A stretch of 64,000 nt of DNA from JAJECS01 sp965219705 (GTDB lineage Bacteria > Chloroflexota > UBA11872). Each line of letters begins with the position of its first letter. Within the stretch, counting starts at the first letter, position 1. The translations under genes were made by a program, and so were the position numbers. Shown piece after piece: positions 22,559 through 30,947 of this stretch. The DNA lies in contig OZ244789.1 in NCBI GenBank assembly GCA_965219705.1, positions 2,728,001 through 2,792,000 on the forward strand, written 5' to 3'. A model generated the notes under the pieces. It was not told the origin of the DNA. It did no database searches and saw only the letters and a list, made by a program, of their open reading frames with translations.

Positions 22559-23515
22559 ATGGCGCATCACGACTTTGAGCCTACGACGTATCACAACACC
22601 TTTGGCTGGCACGAGCCTGGGCTGACGGTGCAACCCGGTGACAGCGTTCGCACCAGCACCGTGGACGCCCGCGGCGGCGACCGGCACGGCAACACCGTTG
22701 CCGAGCGGGGGAACCCGCAATCGGGGCCGTTTGCAGTTGCGGGCGCGGAGCCCGGCGACACGCTCGTGGTCACGCTTGACCGGGTGCGCATCACGCGGTC
22801 GTGGGGCTTCAGCTCGTCGGCGCTCGCGGCCAATGTGCTCGAGTTCGAGGATGTCCCACGGTTTGCCGACGACGCCGACCGCTCGTTCTGGGATATCGAC
22901 ATCGAGGCCGGCACGATAAGGCTCCAGCCGCCCGAGCGGGCGCCGGCGGGGGAGTCCACGCCGGCGCGGAACCGTATCCACGACGTGACGCTGCCGCTGC
23001 GGACCATGATCGGATGCGTGGCGGTTGCGCCGCCCGGACGGCAGCACATCTCGACCGCCACCTCCGGGCCCTTCGGCGGCAACATGGACTACAACGGCGT
23101 GGTCGAGGGGCTGCGGCTCTACTTCCCGGTGTTCGCGCCGGGAGCGCTGTTCCATCTGGGGGACGGCCACGCCCTGCAGGGCGACGGCGAGATGGACGGC
23201 ACTGGCGTGGAGGTGCCCATGGACGTGACCTTCACCCTTGACCTCATCAAGGACAGAGCCATCGAGTGGCCGCGCTTCGCGAATGACACCCACGTCATGA
23301 CGGCCGGCAATCTGCGACCGCTCGACCAAGCCGTGCAGCACGCGACGTCTGAGATGGTGCGCTGGCTCGAAACGGATTACGGCCTGACGACCCGCGAAGC
23401 CCATTTGCTGCTTGGACGGATGGTCGAATACGACCTGGGAAACATGTTCGACCCCGCCTACACCATGATCTGCAAGCTGCGGAAGGACGTGCTGCGCGAG
23501 GTGGCAGGCCGCTAA
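22559..23515 (+). CDS. Acetamidase/formamidase family protein
   Basis: A 318-residue cytoplasmic amidase of the FmdA/AmdA family, which hydrolyses short aliphatic amides to ammonia and the acid. Characteristic segments are VQPGDSVRTSTVDARGGD, the GAEPGDTLVV beta strand, RTMIGCVAVAP, TSGPFGGNMDYN and the LGDGHALQGDGEM motif carrying conserved acidic and His residues. The length is normal. ATG 22559 is chosen because GGGAG lies about 13 bases upstream and the family starts close to the first strand. The stop shares four bases (CTAA) with the convergent YifB gene. The substrate could be formamide, acetamide or a larger amide; the sequence does not decide. It stands alone, downstream of repeat DNA. 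Confidence 0.88.
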   Translation: MAHHDFEPTTYHNTFGWHEPGLTVQPGDSVRTSTVDARGGDRHGNTVAERGNPQSGPFAVAGAEPGDTLVVTLDRVRITRSWGFSSSALAANVLEFEDVPRFADDADRSFWDIDIEAGTIRLQPPERAPAGESTPARNRIHDVTLPLRTMIGCVAVAPPGRQHISTATSGPFGGNMDYNGVVEGLRLYFPVFAPGALFHLGDGHALQGDGEMDGTGVEVPMDVTFTLDLIKDRAIEWPRFANDTHVMTAGNLRPLDQAVQHATSEMVRWLETDYGLTTREAHLLLGRMVEYDLGNMFDPAYTMICKLRKDVLREVAGR

Positions 23516-25029
23516 GTGTCGTCGAGGCGCGGGCGGTATTGCAGCGCTTCGGCCACGTGCGCGGCGCCGATCACCTCGGCGCCGTCCAGGTCGGCGATGG
23601 TGCGGGAGAGCTTGAGCGTGCGGTGATGCCCACGCCCGCTGAGGCCCATTCGGTCGTGCGCGTTGCGCAATAGGGCCTCGGCGCGATTGTCGAGGACGCA
23701 CAGCTCCGGCACGAGACGTGCGGTGATCTCGGCATTCACCCGCAGATTGTGGGGTTCGAGGCGGGTTGCCTGGATCGCTCGGCAGGTTTCCACTCGCTCG
23801 CGCACGGCTTCGGAGGACTCGCCGCGCTCCGCGTTCGCCATGTCGTGATAGGGAATCTGCGGCACCTCCACATACACGTCGATGCGGTCCAGCAGCGGGC
23901 CCGAGATACGCCGTCGGTAGCGGCGCGCGGCGTCGGCCAGGGTGGAGTCGCCGCCACCGCCCTCGGCGTAGCCCCCGGGGGACGGGTTCATGGCCGCCAC
24001 GAGCATGATCCGGGCGGGCAGCGCGACCGAGTAGTTGGCCCGCACCACGCTGATCGTGCCGTCCTCCAGCGGCTGCCGCAGGGCTTCGAGCGACTGCCGG
24101 CTGAACTCCGGGAACTCGTCGAGGAACAGCACGCCCCGATGCGCCAGGCTGATCTCGCCCGGTTGCGGGCTCACGCCGCCGCCGACCAGGCCGACGTGGG
24201 ACACCGTATGGTGCGGCGCGCGGAAGGGACGCTCGGCGATGAGCGACTTCCGCTTCGGGATCAGGCCGGCGACGCTGTAGACCTTGGTGACTTCGATGGC
24301 CTCTTCCAGCCCGAGCAGCGGCAGGATCGACGGCACGCAGCGCGCCAAGAGCGTCTTGCCGGCGCCCGGTGGGCCGATCATCAGAACGTTGTGGGCCCCG
24401 GCGGCCGAGATCTCAAGCGCCCGCTTCACGTGGGCCTGTCCGCGCACGTCGGCAAGGTCCACCGGATAGGTCGAGCGATCGACGGCCGCCTGGGTGGTCG
24501 CGAGAGGCTCGATCCGGATCAGTCCGGTGAAGTGCGCGATGAGCTGCTGCAACGAGGACACGGGGAATACCTCGACGCCGCTCACCACGGCCGCCTCGGC
24601 ACCGTTCACGGCCGGCACGAAGGCGCGCTCCATTCCCGCCCCGCGCGCCTCGGCCACCATCGGCAGAATCCCGTCGGTGTGGCGCAGGGCGCCGTCGAGC
24701 GACAGCTCGCCCAGGAAGACCGCGCGATCCTCGGTGATGTCGCCCAGCTGTCCCGTTGCGGCCAGAATGGCGGCGGCGATGGACAGATCATGCACTGGCC
24801 CAACCTTGCGCACGTCCGCCGGCGCCAGGTTGATCGTGAGGCGGCGATTGGGGAACACGGCGCCGCTGTTGCGAATGGCCGCGCGCGTGCGCTCCCGCGC
24901 CTCCTGCACCGCGGCGTCGGGCAGACCGACGATGGTGTAGGCGGGTAGCCCCTGGGCTACGTCGACCTCGACATCGACGAGCACGCCGTCAAGGCCGACC
25001 AGCGCGCAACTATGCACCTTGGCAAGCAT
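23512..25029 (-). CDS. YifB/ComM-family Mg chelatase-like AAA+ ATPase
   Basis: 505 residues with the standard three-part layout: an N-terminal ChlI/Lon-S5-like domain (1-170) starting MLAKVHSCALVGLDGVLVDV; the AAA+ core with Walker A GPPGAGKTLLARC near 210, Walker B VLFLDEFPEF near 295 and a sensor region MLVAAMNPSPGG; and a C-terminal Mg chelatase domain with RISGPLLDRIDVYVEVP. ComM homologues drive branch migration during natural transformation in Gram-negative bacteria; a similar role here is inference. The start ATG is close to the family consensus. It is the last gene in a leftward run after the small membrane protein and YceI. Confidence 0.95.
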   Translation of the reverse strand: MLAKVHSCALVGLDGVLVDVEVDVAQGLPAYTIVGLPDAAVQEARERTRAAIRNSGAVFPNRRLTINLAPADVRKVGPVHDLSIAAAILAATGQLGDITEDRAVFLGELSLDGALRHTDGILPMVAEARGAGMERAFVPAVNGAEAAVVSGVEVFPVSSLQQLIAHFTGLIRIEPLATTQAAVDRSTYPVDLADVRGQAHVKRALEISAAGAHNVLMIGPPGAGKTLLARCVPSILPLLGLEEAIEVTKVYSVAGLIPKRKSLIAERPFRAPHHTVSHVGLVGGGVSPQPGEISLAHRGVLFLDEFPEFSRQSLEALRQPLEDGTISVVRANYSVALPARIMLVAAMNPSPGGYAEGGGGDSTLADAARRYRRRISGPLLDRIDVYVEVPQIPYHDMANAERGESSEAVRERVETCRAIQATRLEPHNLRVNAEITARLVPELCVLDNRAEALLRNAHDRMGLSGRGHHRTLKLSRTIADLDGAEVIGAAHVAEALQYRPRLDDT

Positions 25030-25132
25030 GCGCGGATTCTACTTGTGCGCTGCCGGGTGAGCGTGTTCCAGCAACCTGGGAGTTGTCTCTTGGCGCGGCG
25101 CTCGCGCGCTCTCGGGCTGCGCGCCGGGCCTG

Positions 25133-25369
25133 CTAGGTCGTGGGTCCGGGAGCGGGATCTGGCGGCGAATCGGCCGCGCCGCGGTCGCGCCACAACCAGC
25201 CTTCAATGCGCGCGACGCGCTCAACCAGGCTGTCCACGCGGGAGCGAAGGTCGCGAATATCCGCGTGCAACCACGCGACCAGTCCAAGGATCAGCGCGGC
25301 CAGCACCGCACCCACGCTCAGGATGCCGATCAATTCTGGGCTCACGGGCGCGAGCGTAGCCGACGGCAA
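25133..25369 (-). CDS. Small membrane protein with coiled-coil tail
   Basis: 78 residues. A single membrane helix (about 12-33, LIGILSVGAVLAALILGLVAWL) is followed by a heptad-patterned stretch (ADIRDLRSRVDSLVERVARI) and then GWLWRD and a Pro-rich end. The RVDSLVERVARIEG pattern is common in short hypothetical proteins of many bacteria. Function unknown; a scaffold or membrane-tethered oligomer is possible. It lies between YceI and YifB on the same strand with gaps of about 95-105 bases. A real gene is likely because the helix and heptads are conserved features, but support is modest. Confidence 0.6.
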   Translation of the reverse strand: MPSATLAPVSPELIGILSVGAVLAALILGLVAWLHADIRDLRSRVDSLVERVARIEGWLWRDRGAADSPPDPAPGPTT

Positions 25370-25463
25370 GGAGCGCGTGTGACTCTCGTCGGCGATGGAT
25401 ACATCTGACGCCGGTCGCCGCGGCGGCGCAAGGATCCACGTGACCTATACGGGGGGAGGGCCG

Positions 25464-26330
25464 CTATTGGGGCACGGCGACCGCGACGAACGTGATGCCG
25501 AGCAGCACGTCCTCATCGACCGAGGCGACAAACGGCACGCTGGGAATCGTCAGCTCGTAATCCGGCCGCTGGATGACGGTAACCGCCGTGCCTTCGACGC
25601 GGTCCGGGGCCGCCAAGGTCAGCTCGGCGTCAAACGTGACCTCACGCGTGATGTTGCGGATGGTCAGGTTGCCGACGATCTGAAATGCCGCCGGCTGGCC
25701 CATCTCCACCGACTCCGGGAGCCCGACGAGGTTCACCGGCTCGAACGTGGTGAACTCGTACTCGTCGCTCGCCGACTCGAGAATCCGCGAGCGAATGGCA
25801 CGGTCGCGCCGGTCCTCCGGTGTGCGCAGCGTGCGCACGTTAATGCGTAGCGTGCCCAACTCCGAGGCTCCAAGATTGGCGAAATCGACAATGAAGTCGC
25901 CTGCGATCTGGTTTGTGGTACCCACCACGAGCGTCGGCGCGCCGCGCAGAATCTCGTCGATCTCGAAGCGCACCTCCGACTCCTCCGGCACGATGCGGTA
26001 GAGCACAGCTGAGGTCGGCACGCCGCCCGCCGGCGCTTCGGTGGCGGCTGCGGTGGGCTCGGCGGTCGCAGTGGGTCTCGGCGCGTCAGTGCGAGCCGGC
26101 GCGGCCGTCGCCGCGGCGGTTGCCGGGGCCGCGGCCGGCGTTTCCACCGGAGTTGGAGCGGCGGTTGCGGGCGCCGCGGTTGCCGTGGGCAAGGACAGCT
26201 GTGGTGCGCTGATGGGCTCGCTCGCCTCGCCGGTGCCGCCCGTGATGAAGATCAGGAGATAGATCACGCCGGCCGCGACAAGTCCGAGCAGGCCGGCGAC
26301 AACGGCCCACCGGGTGAGTCCTCGACGCAT
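25464..26330 (-). CDS. YceI-family protein with membrane anchor and Pro/Thr/Ala spacer
   Basis: 288 residues. The N-terminal helix (about 8-31, WAVVAGLLGLVAAGVIYLLI) anchors it, with the rest outside. Residues about 35-105 are an Ala/Pro/Thr-rich low-complexity spacer. Residues about 108-288 are a YceI lipocalin-like beta barrel: YRIVPEESEVRFEIDE, TTNQIAGDFIVDF, the helix TPEDRRDRAIRSRILE before the YEFTTFEPVN strand, FQIVGNLTIRNITREV and a final VLLGITFVAV strand. YceI barrels bind polyisoprenoid or other hydrophobic ligands in other bacteria. The spacer and anchor suggest display at the cell surface. The ligand here is unknown. Confidence 0.85.
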   Translation of the reverse strand: MRRGLTRWAVVAGLLGLVAAGVIYLLIFITGGTGEASEPISAPQLSLPTATAAPATAAPTPVETPAAAPATAAATAAPARTDAPRPTATAEPTAAATEAPAGGVPTSAVLYRIVPEESEVRFEIDEILRGAPTLVVGTTNQIAGDFIVDFANLGASELGTLRINVRTLRTPEDRRDRAIRSRILESASDEYEFTTFEPVNLVGLPESVEMGQPAAFQIVGNLTIRNITREVTFDAELTLAAPDRVEGTAVTVIQRPDYELTIPSVPFVASVDEDVLLGITFVAVAVPQ

Positions 26331-26479
26331 GGGCGCTTCCCTATCTGACCGGACGAATGTGTCTACGCAGTCGCCGCCCTATGGCGTGCCAGCGTACGCC
26401 GGATTCGCGTGCTGACGATGCAGGCGCGGTGCAGATTCTGCGCAGACGCCCGAGCAGCCACGACGGCTCCTCTCAAACC

Positions 26480-27337
26480 CTAAGCAAGCTGACCGTGCTG
26501 CCGCAACCAATCACGCAGCGGCGAGTCGGCGCCGATGTACTGGAGAGGTTCGTCGCCCTTGCTCGGGTAGTCCAGCAGCTGTCGGCGAATCGGGTCGGCC
26601 TCCGCGAGCAGATCGGGCGCAATGGGCATTGCATCTATGGCGCGCCGTCGAATCCAGCGGTAGCCATAGCCGTAGAACAGCGCGCGGCGTGACCACGGGG
26701 CGGTGTTGGGGCTGCCGTCGTGCCAGATCCGCCGGTCGAAGATCACGGCGCTGCCGGCGGGCGCGCAGACCGGCATGGCGCCGGCCGGCTGGCCCTCACC
26801 TTGCGGAGGAACATCAATGGAGGACCGCGTGTGAGCGCCCGGCAGCACCCACAGGTTGGCGCTGCCGGACTGCGAGTGATCGGTGAGGAAATACGCGACC
26901 TTCACCGACAAGCGCGCCGGCACGGATAGCTCCGGCATGTCCCTGCCCATCCAGGACGAATCCTGGTGCCAGTTGAGCGTGTCCCGCGCGGGATCGAATT
27001 CGTCGGCCTGCGGCGGCGTGATGATGAGATGGGTGCTGTAGAGGTAGATGTTCGGCCCCAAGATCCCCCACACCTTGGGGAACAGCCGCGAATGGTCGAT
27101 CAGGTCCACGAAGGCTCGATCGAGGGTGATGAACCCGAGGTGAAGCACGCGCTGGTCGATGCCGGCGTAGCGTTCCGGCGATGCCAGCCGGTTGGCGTCG
27201 CGCAGCCGATCGAGCACCGCGTTGAGCGCCGCAACCTCCGCGTCGCTGAGCGCGCCTTCGACCACCAGGTAGCCCTCGGCGTCGAAGCTGGCCCGCTCGC
27301 TGTCCGTCAACGCGTGCGCCAGGCAGCTGGTGTCCAT
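26480..27337 (-). CDS. Phytanoyl-CoA dioxygenase (PhyH) family protein
   Basis: A 285-residue Fe(II)/2-oxoglutarate-dependent dioxygenase. The N-terminal EGYLVVEGALSDAEV is typical. The iron ligands are His and Asp in LNWHQDSSW and the distal His in RRIWHDGSPN, followed by the Arg that binds 2-oxoglutarate in WSRRALFYGYGYRW. The family hydroxylates fatty acyl chains, amino acids or compatible solutes (EctD is a member). ATG 27337 is chosen over 27349, which only adds MMRA. It is the last gene of a tight leftward operon after the aminotransferase (27-base gap), which suggests a nitrogen-containing substrate, but this is inference. Confidence 0.9.
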   Translation of the reverse strand: MDTSCLAHALTDSERASFDAEGYLVVEGALSDAEVAALNAVLDRLRDANRLASPERYAGIDQRVLHLGFITLDRAFVDLIDHSRLFPKVWGILGPNIYLYSTHLIITPPQADEFDPARDTLNWHQDSSWMGRDMPELSVPARLSVKVAYFLTDHSQSGSANLWVLPGAHTRSSIDVPPQGEGQPAGAMPVCAPAGSAVIFDRRIWHDGSPNTAPWSRRALFYGYGYRWIRRRAIDAMPIAPDLLAEADPIRRQLLDYPSKGDEPLQYIGADSPLRDWLRQHGQLA

Positions 27338-27364
27338 GGCGCGCATCATAGGGGCTGCGGCGGG

Positions 27365-28726
27365 TTAGCGCGTGGCGATGATGGACTCCGCCAGAATCGC
27401 CACGGCTCGGTCGATCTGCTCGTCGCTGACGATCAAGGGCGGGGCCAACTGCATCGTGCCGCCCAGCAGGGCGCGCGTCGCCAGCCCGCGCTCCAGCGCC
27501 GCCGCCGCCACGGCGGTCGGTCGCTCGCTGAGGACAAAAGGTTCCTTGGTGGCGCGGTCGCGCACCAGCTCCACGCCGGCCATGAGCCCCGCCGACCGTA
27601 TTTCGCCAACCTCCGGAAAGTCGCGCAGCTCGTCCAAGCGCTCGCGCAGGCGGCGGCCCTTGGCCGGCACGCTGTCCACGACGCCTTCGCTTTCGAGGAT
27701 GTCGAGATTCGCCAGGGCCACGGCGCAGGGGACCGGGTGGCCCGAGTACGTGAAGACGTGCATCAATGGCGGGTCGCCCGGCGCCTCGCGCATGGCGTCC
27801 CGCAGGTGCTCCCGCAGCATCACGCCGCCCAGCGGCAGGTAGCCGCTCGTGACGCCCTTGGCAAAGGTCATCATGTCGGGCACCACGTCGTCGCGCTGCG
27901 AGCCGAACCAGCCGCCCGTGCGCCCGAAGCCGGTGATTACTTCGTCCGCGATCATGAGCACGTCGTACCGGTCGCACACCTCGCGCACGGCGCGGAAGTA
28001 GCCGTCCGGCGGCACGATCACGCCGCCGGTGCCGAGCACGGGCTCCATGATCACGGCAGCCACGCGCTCCGGCCCGAGTTCTTCAATCCGTCGCGCAACC
28101 GCGTCCGCGCGCGCGATGCCGTCCGCGTCGATGTCGTTGGGGCCGTATTCGTCCCAGCGATAGGGATACGGAGGCGGCACCTTGTCGAACCCCTCCGCGA
28201 GGTCGCCAAAGATGCCGTGGTATTCGGTGAGTCCGGTGGCAGAGGCCGCCCCGTGCGTGAGCCCGTGATAGCCGCGCACGTGCGACAGGACAATTGACTT
28301 GCCGGGCAGTCCCTGCAAGCGCCAGTAGTAGCGCGCGAACTTGAATGATGTCTCAGTGGCTTCGGCCCCGCCGGAGGTGAAGTAGGCGGCGGTGAGGTCG
28401 CCGGGGGTCAGCGACGCCAGCCGCGCGGCGAGCTCGATCGCCGTCTGGTGGGAAAACCCGCTGGCCGTGTGGGCAAAGGCCAAGCGCCGCATCTGCGCGG
28501 CGGCCGCATCGGCCAACTCGGCGCGGCCGTGGCCGATGTTGACGCACCACAGGCCCGACGTGCCGTCCAGGATCTCTCGACCATCGGCCAGCCGTAGCGT
28601 GGCGCCGCTCGCCGATTCGACGATCACCGGACCGGTGCGCGCGTGCTGACCGGCGCGGGTGAGCTGGTGGATCAGGTGGGCAATGTCCGCCGACGCCAGC
28701 GATTCGCGCGTCGTGGTTTCGAGCAT
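27365..28726 (-). CDS. Class III (omega) aminotransferase
   Basis: A 453-residue PLP enzyme of the class III family. GTSGLWCVNIGHGR lies near the N-terminus, the PLP-phosphate clamp is YFTSGGAEATETSFK, VIMEPVLGTGG and MIADEVITGFGRTG supply the cofactor Asp, and FAKGVTSGYLPLGG contains the Schiff-base Lys. SGLWCVNIGHGR, SFKFARYYWRLQG and the GHPVPCAVALANL end resemble omega-amino acid, taurine or beta-alanine:pyruvate transaminases. These move an amino group from a terminal amine to pyruvate or 2-oxoglutarate in the cytoplasm. It is separated by 9 bases from the DUF6807 gene upstream and by 27 bases from the dioxygenase gene downstream. The substrate is unknown. Confidence 0.92.
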   Translation of the reverse strand: MLETTTRESLASADIAHLIHQLTRAGQHARTGPVIVESASGATLRLADGREILDGTSGLWCVNIGHGRAELADAAAAQMRRLAFAHTASGFSHQTAIELAARLASLTPGDLTAAYFTSGGAEATETSFKFARYYWRLQGLPGKSIVLSHVRGYHGLTHGAASATGLTEYHGIFGDLAEGFDKVPPPYPYRWDEYGPNDIDADGIARADAVARRIEELGPERVAAVIMEPVLGTGGVIVPPDGYFRAVREVCDRYDVLMIADEVITGFGRTGGWFGSQRDDVVPDMMTFAKGVTSGYLPLGGVMLREHLRDAMREAPGDPPLMHVFTYSGHPVPCAVALANLDILESEGVVDSVPAKGRRLRERLDELRDFPEVGEIRSAGLMAGVELVRDRATKEPFVLSERPTAVAAAALERGLATRALLGGTMQLAPPLIVSDEQIDRAVAILAESIIATR

Positions 28727-28735
28727 GGAGGCGTC

Positions 28736-29731
28736 CTACAGACGAGTGGCGGCGCGCGAAATGCTAGCACCGGCGACAGTTTTGGTCGCGAGCTCGGCGG
28801 CGCGAGCGGCAACGCTCGCCTTGGCGGCGTCGCCGTCGTGTGCCAGCAGCCGGATGCCAAGGTCCAGCGTGCCCCCTTGCCGCACCTCGCGGGACTCGCG
28901 GGCAAACGGATTCACGACCACCGTGCCCCAGTCATAGGCCACCCACGGCACCTGCGCCGTGGAGGCGTGCCGCAGGATGGCCAGACCGGCCCTCGCACCG
29001 TGCGGCGCCGGACCGGAAGCATCCACCCATGCGGCCGTGCCATTCGTGATCGCCGCCCCTCCGCTTTGGCCGTCGGCGTCGATGAGGGTGCCGCCGTCGA
29101 CGACGCGAAGACCGTAGGCAAGCCGCACGGTGAAATAGGCGTGACGCGTCGGCCCGATGGTCAGGTCCCACTCGGTGGGCCTGAGCTGCGAGCGGACGTC
29201 GACCGTATTTGCGACGTCGCCGGGGCGGACGTCCGTCGTCCTGGTTTCCACGGCGAGCACCCGGCGCCCTTTGGCGGCGCCCCACTCTTCCGGTCCCTGC
29301 CACTCGACCGTTTGCACCACGCGCAGATGATCCGGGGCGAGTTCGGTCGCGTCGATGTCCACGGCCCAAGTGCGGCCGGACGCTCGGCCCTGAAACACTT
29401 GGTTGGCATAAAGATTGTAGGTGCCGGACTCCGCCAGCGGAGAAACCGCCGGCGTCAGCGGCGGGAACTTGGCCGTGACCATGTCCGCGCCCACGGTGAC
29501 CGAATCGTGGTGCGGGTGGTCAACAGGGCTCTCGGCGGTTAGCGGCACGCCGGCCGGTGAGTACAACGGATACAGATAGCAGCGATGCGCTCCCTGGGTG
29601 AAGGCGCAGATCGGCCGGCCGCGCCAGGCGACGGCTACCCGGCGAGCCTGCGGCGTGGCGGCTTGCGGCAGGTCGATCTGCTCGGTCGTGACCGAGAAGT
29701 GCTGCATGTCCGCGCCCGTGCCGATGCTCAT
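28736..29731 (-). CDS. DUF6807 (PmoA-family) protein
   Basis: 331 residues. The DUF6807 signature CYLYPLYSPAGVPLTAESPV then DHPHH is at about 50-75 and is followed by beta-rich sequence (FPPLTPAVSPL, DHLRVVQTVEW, LAVETRT, HAYFTVRLAYGLRVVDGG) and a final VVVNPFARESREVRQG. The C-terminal tail is a helical Ala-rich stretch. The family was named from methane-oxygenase operons but is also found in sugar-utilisation clusters; its function is not established. The start ATG 29731 overlaps the upstream FAD-oxidoreductase stop (ATGA), so the two are translationally coupled. No signal peptide is seen. Conserved His residues in DHPHH could bind a metal or sugar. Confidence 0.75.
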   Translation of the reverse strand: MSIGTGADMQHFSVTTEQIDLPQAATPQARRVAVAWRGRPICAFTQGAHRCYLYPLYSPAGVPLTAESPVDHPHHDSVTVGADMVTAKFPPLTPAVSPLAESGTYNLYANQVFQGRASGRTWAVDIDATELAPDHLRVVQTVEWQGPEEWGAAKGRRVLAVETRTTDVRPGDVANTVDVRSQLRPTEWDLTIGPTRHAYFTVRLAYGLRVVDGGTLIDADGQSGGAAITNGTAAWVDASGPAPHGARAGLAILRHASTAQVPWVAYDWGTVVVNPFARESREVRQGGTLDLGIRLLAHDGDAAKASVAARAAELATKTVAGASISRAATRL

Positions 29732-30816
29732 CCGACCGGCGGCCAGCGGCGCAGGCTGTCGCTGGCTCCGAGCCCCGCATCCTGCCCGCTGGCAAAGGCG
29801 GAGGCGATGAGATTGCGCTCGCCGGCCACGATATCGCCGCAGGCCCAGATGCCTGGGATGGGCTGTCCGCGAATGTCCAGCACGCGGTGATCCTCGTCGC
29901 ACACCAGCAGCCCCTCGTCGTCGTGTTGAGGGGAGAATCTGACCAGGAACTCGTCATTGGGCTGGAGACCCTCGTCGACGAAGAACCCGTCGAAAAAGAG
30001 CTCGCGGCCACTGGCCAGTCGTAAGCCGAGCAGGTCGCGTCCGCTGCCGATGTGGGCCTCGATCGGCTCGGTTTCGAGCTCCACGCCCCGGCGCTCCATC
30101 TCCGCGAGCACTGGGTCCGACATGCCGTGCGGGCGTCCATTGGTAAGCACCGTCATCCGGTGCGTGAAGTCCTGGGCGCCGTGCACGACGTCGAAGATGT
30201 AGTCGCCGACGCCCACGATGGCCAAGGCCTGGTCAGTGTGCAGATGACCGTCGCAGCGCACACAGACGTGCCACCCGCGGTGGTTGCCGGCATATCGGAA
30301 GACCACGCCATACTTGGCGTACGCTCGCTCGGCCGACGGTTTAATCTCGATGTCGGGCCAAGCGTCCTCGAACCCCGAGGCCACGACGACCGTGCGGGCT
30401 TGGACCGCTTCCTTGGGCGGGTCCGGGCTGCGAGCGGTCAGCGCCGCCGTCGTCATGGTCACCGCCAGCGTGCCGTCCGCGGTTCGCTCGATGTCCGCGA
30501 CGTAGGCCGGCAGGCGGCGGATGCCTATGCGCCGCGGCTCCCCGTCGATTGTGATCTCGCGCTCCGGCTGCGCGTCGGTCCACTCTTTCAGCGCCCGATT
30601 GAACGCCGGGCCGGTGATGCCGGGGAACACCGGCGCGTCCACGAACTCGACCGACTTCGACCAAAAGTGGCGGCCGCGTCGCAGGCTGACGGCTCCGCCG
30701 TCGACCAGCGCCACGTGGCGCATCTGATGCGCGGCGCTCACGGCAGCCTGAGCCCCCGCCGGCCCGGAACCGATGACCAGAACGTCGAACAGGGCGTCTG
30801 CCGCGATGCTTGTCAT
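29728..30816 (-). CDS. NAD(P)/FAD-dependent oxidoreductase, thioredoxin-reductase-like
   Basis: A 362-residue flavoprotein. The FAD-binding motif VLVIGSGPAGAQAAVSAA is at about 10-27. The NAD(P) domain has CVRCDGHLHTDQALAIVGVG, where the CxxC equals the redox pair of thioredoxin reductases, followed by YIFDVVHGAQ. The second FAD motif is GIWACGDIVAG. The N-terminal RRGRHFWSKSVEFVD region is unusual. Members transfer electrons from NAD(P)H to thioredoxin-like or small-molecule partners, or act on amines or acids in catabolic operons. ATG 30816 is chosen because the 43 residues before it are His/Arg-rich noise. It heads the four-gene leftward operon with DUF6807, aminotransferase and PhyH. The substrate is unknown. 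Confidence 0.8.
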   Translation of the reverse strand: MTSIAADALFDVLVIGSGPAGAQAAVSAAHQMRHVALVDGGAVSLRRGRHFWSKSVEFVDAPVFPGITGPAFNRALKEWTDAQPEREITIDGEPRRIGIRRLPAYVADIERTADGTLAVTMTTAALTARSPDPPKEAVQARTVVVASGFEDAWPDIEIKPSAERAYAKYGVVFRYAGNHRGWHVCVRCDGHLHTDQALAIVGVGDYIFDVVHGAQDFTHRMTVLTNGRPHGMSDPVLAEMERRGVELETEPIEAHIGSGRDLLGLRLASGRELFFDGFFVDEGLQPNDEFLVRFSPQHDDEGLLVCDEDHRVLDIRGQPIPGIWACGDIVAGERNLIASAFASGQDAGLGASDSLRRWPPVG

Positions 30817-30947
30817 GGACCCATTGTCGCGTCTCGTGCCGTCCTGGAAAGACGTGGAACGGCTGTGGTGGTGCCGCTGATCTCGGAGGCGTATGGTCGC
30901 ATGGTCGAGTGCGAGCTTCCGTGCCGACTTGCGGTGGTGAGACAAGT

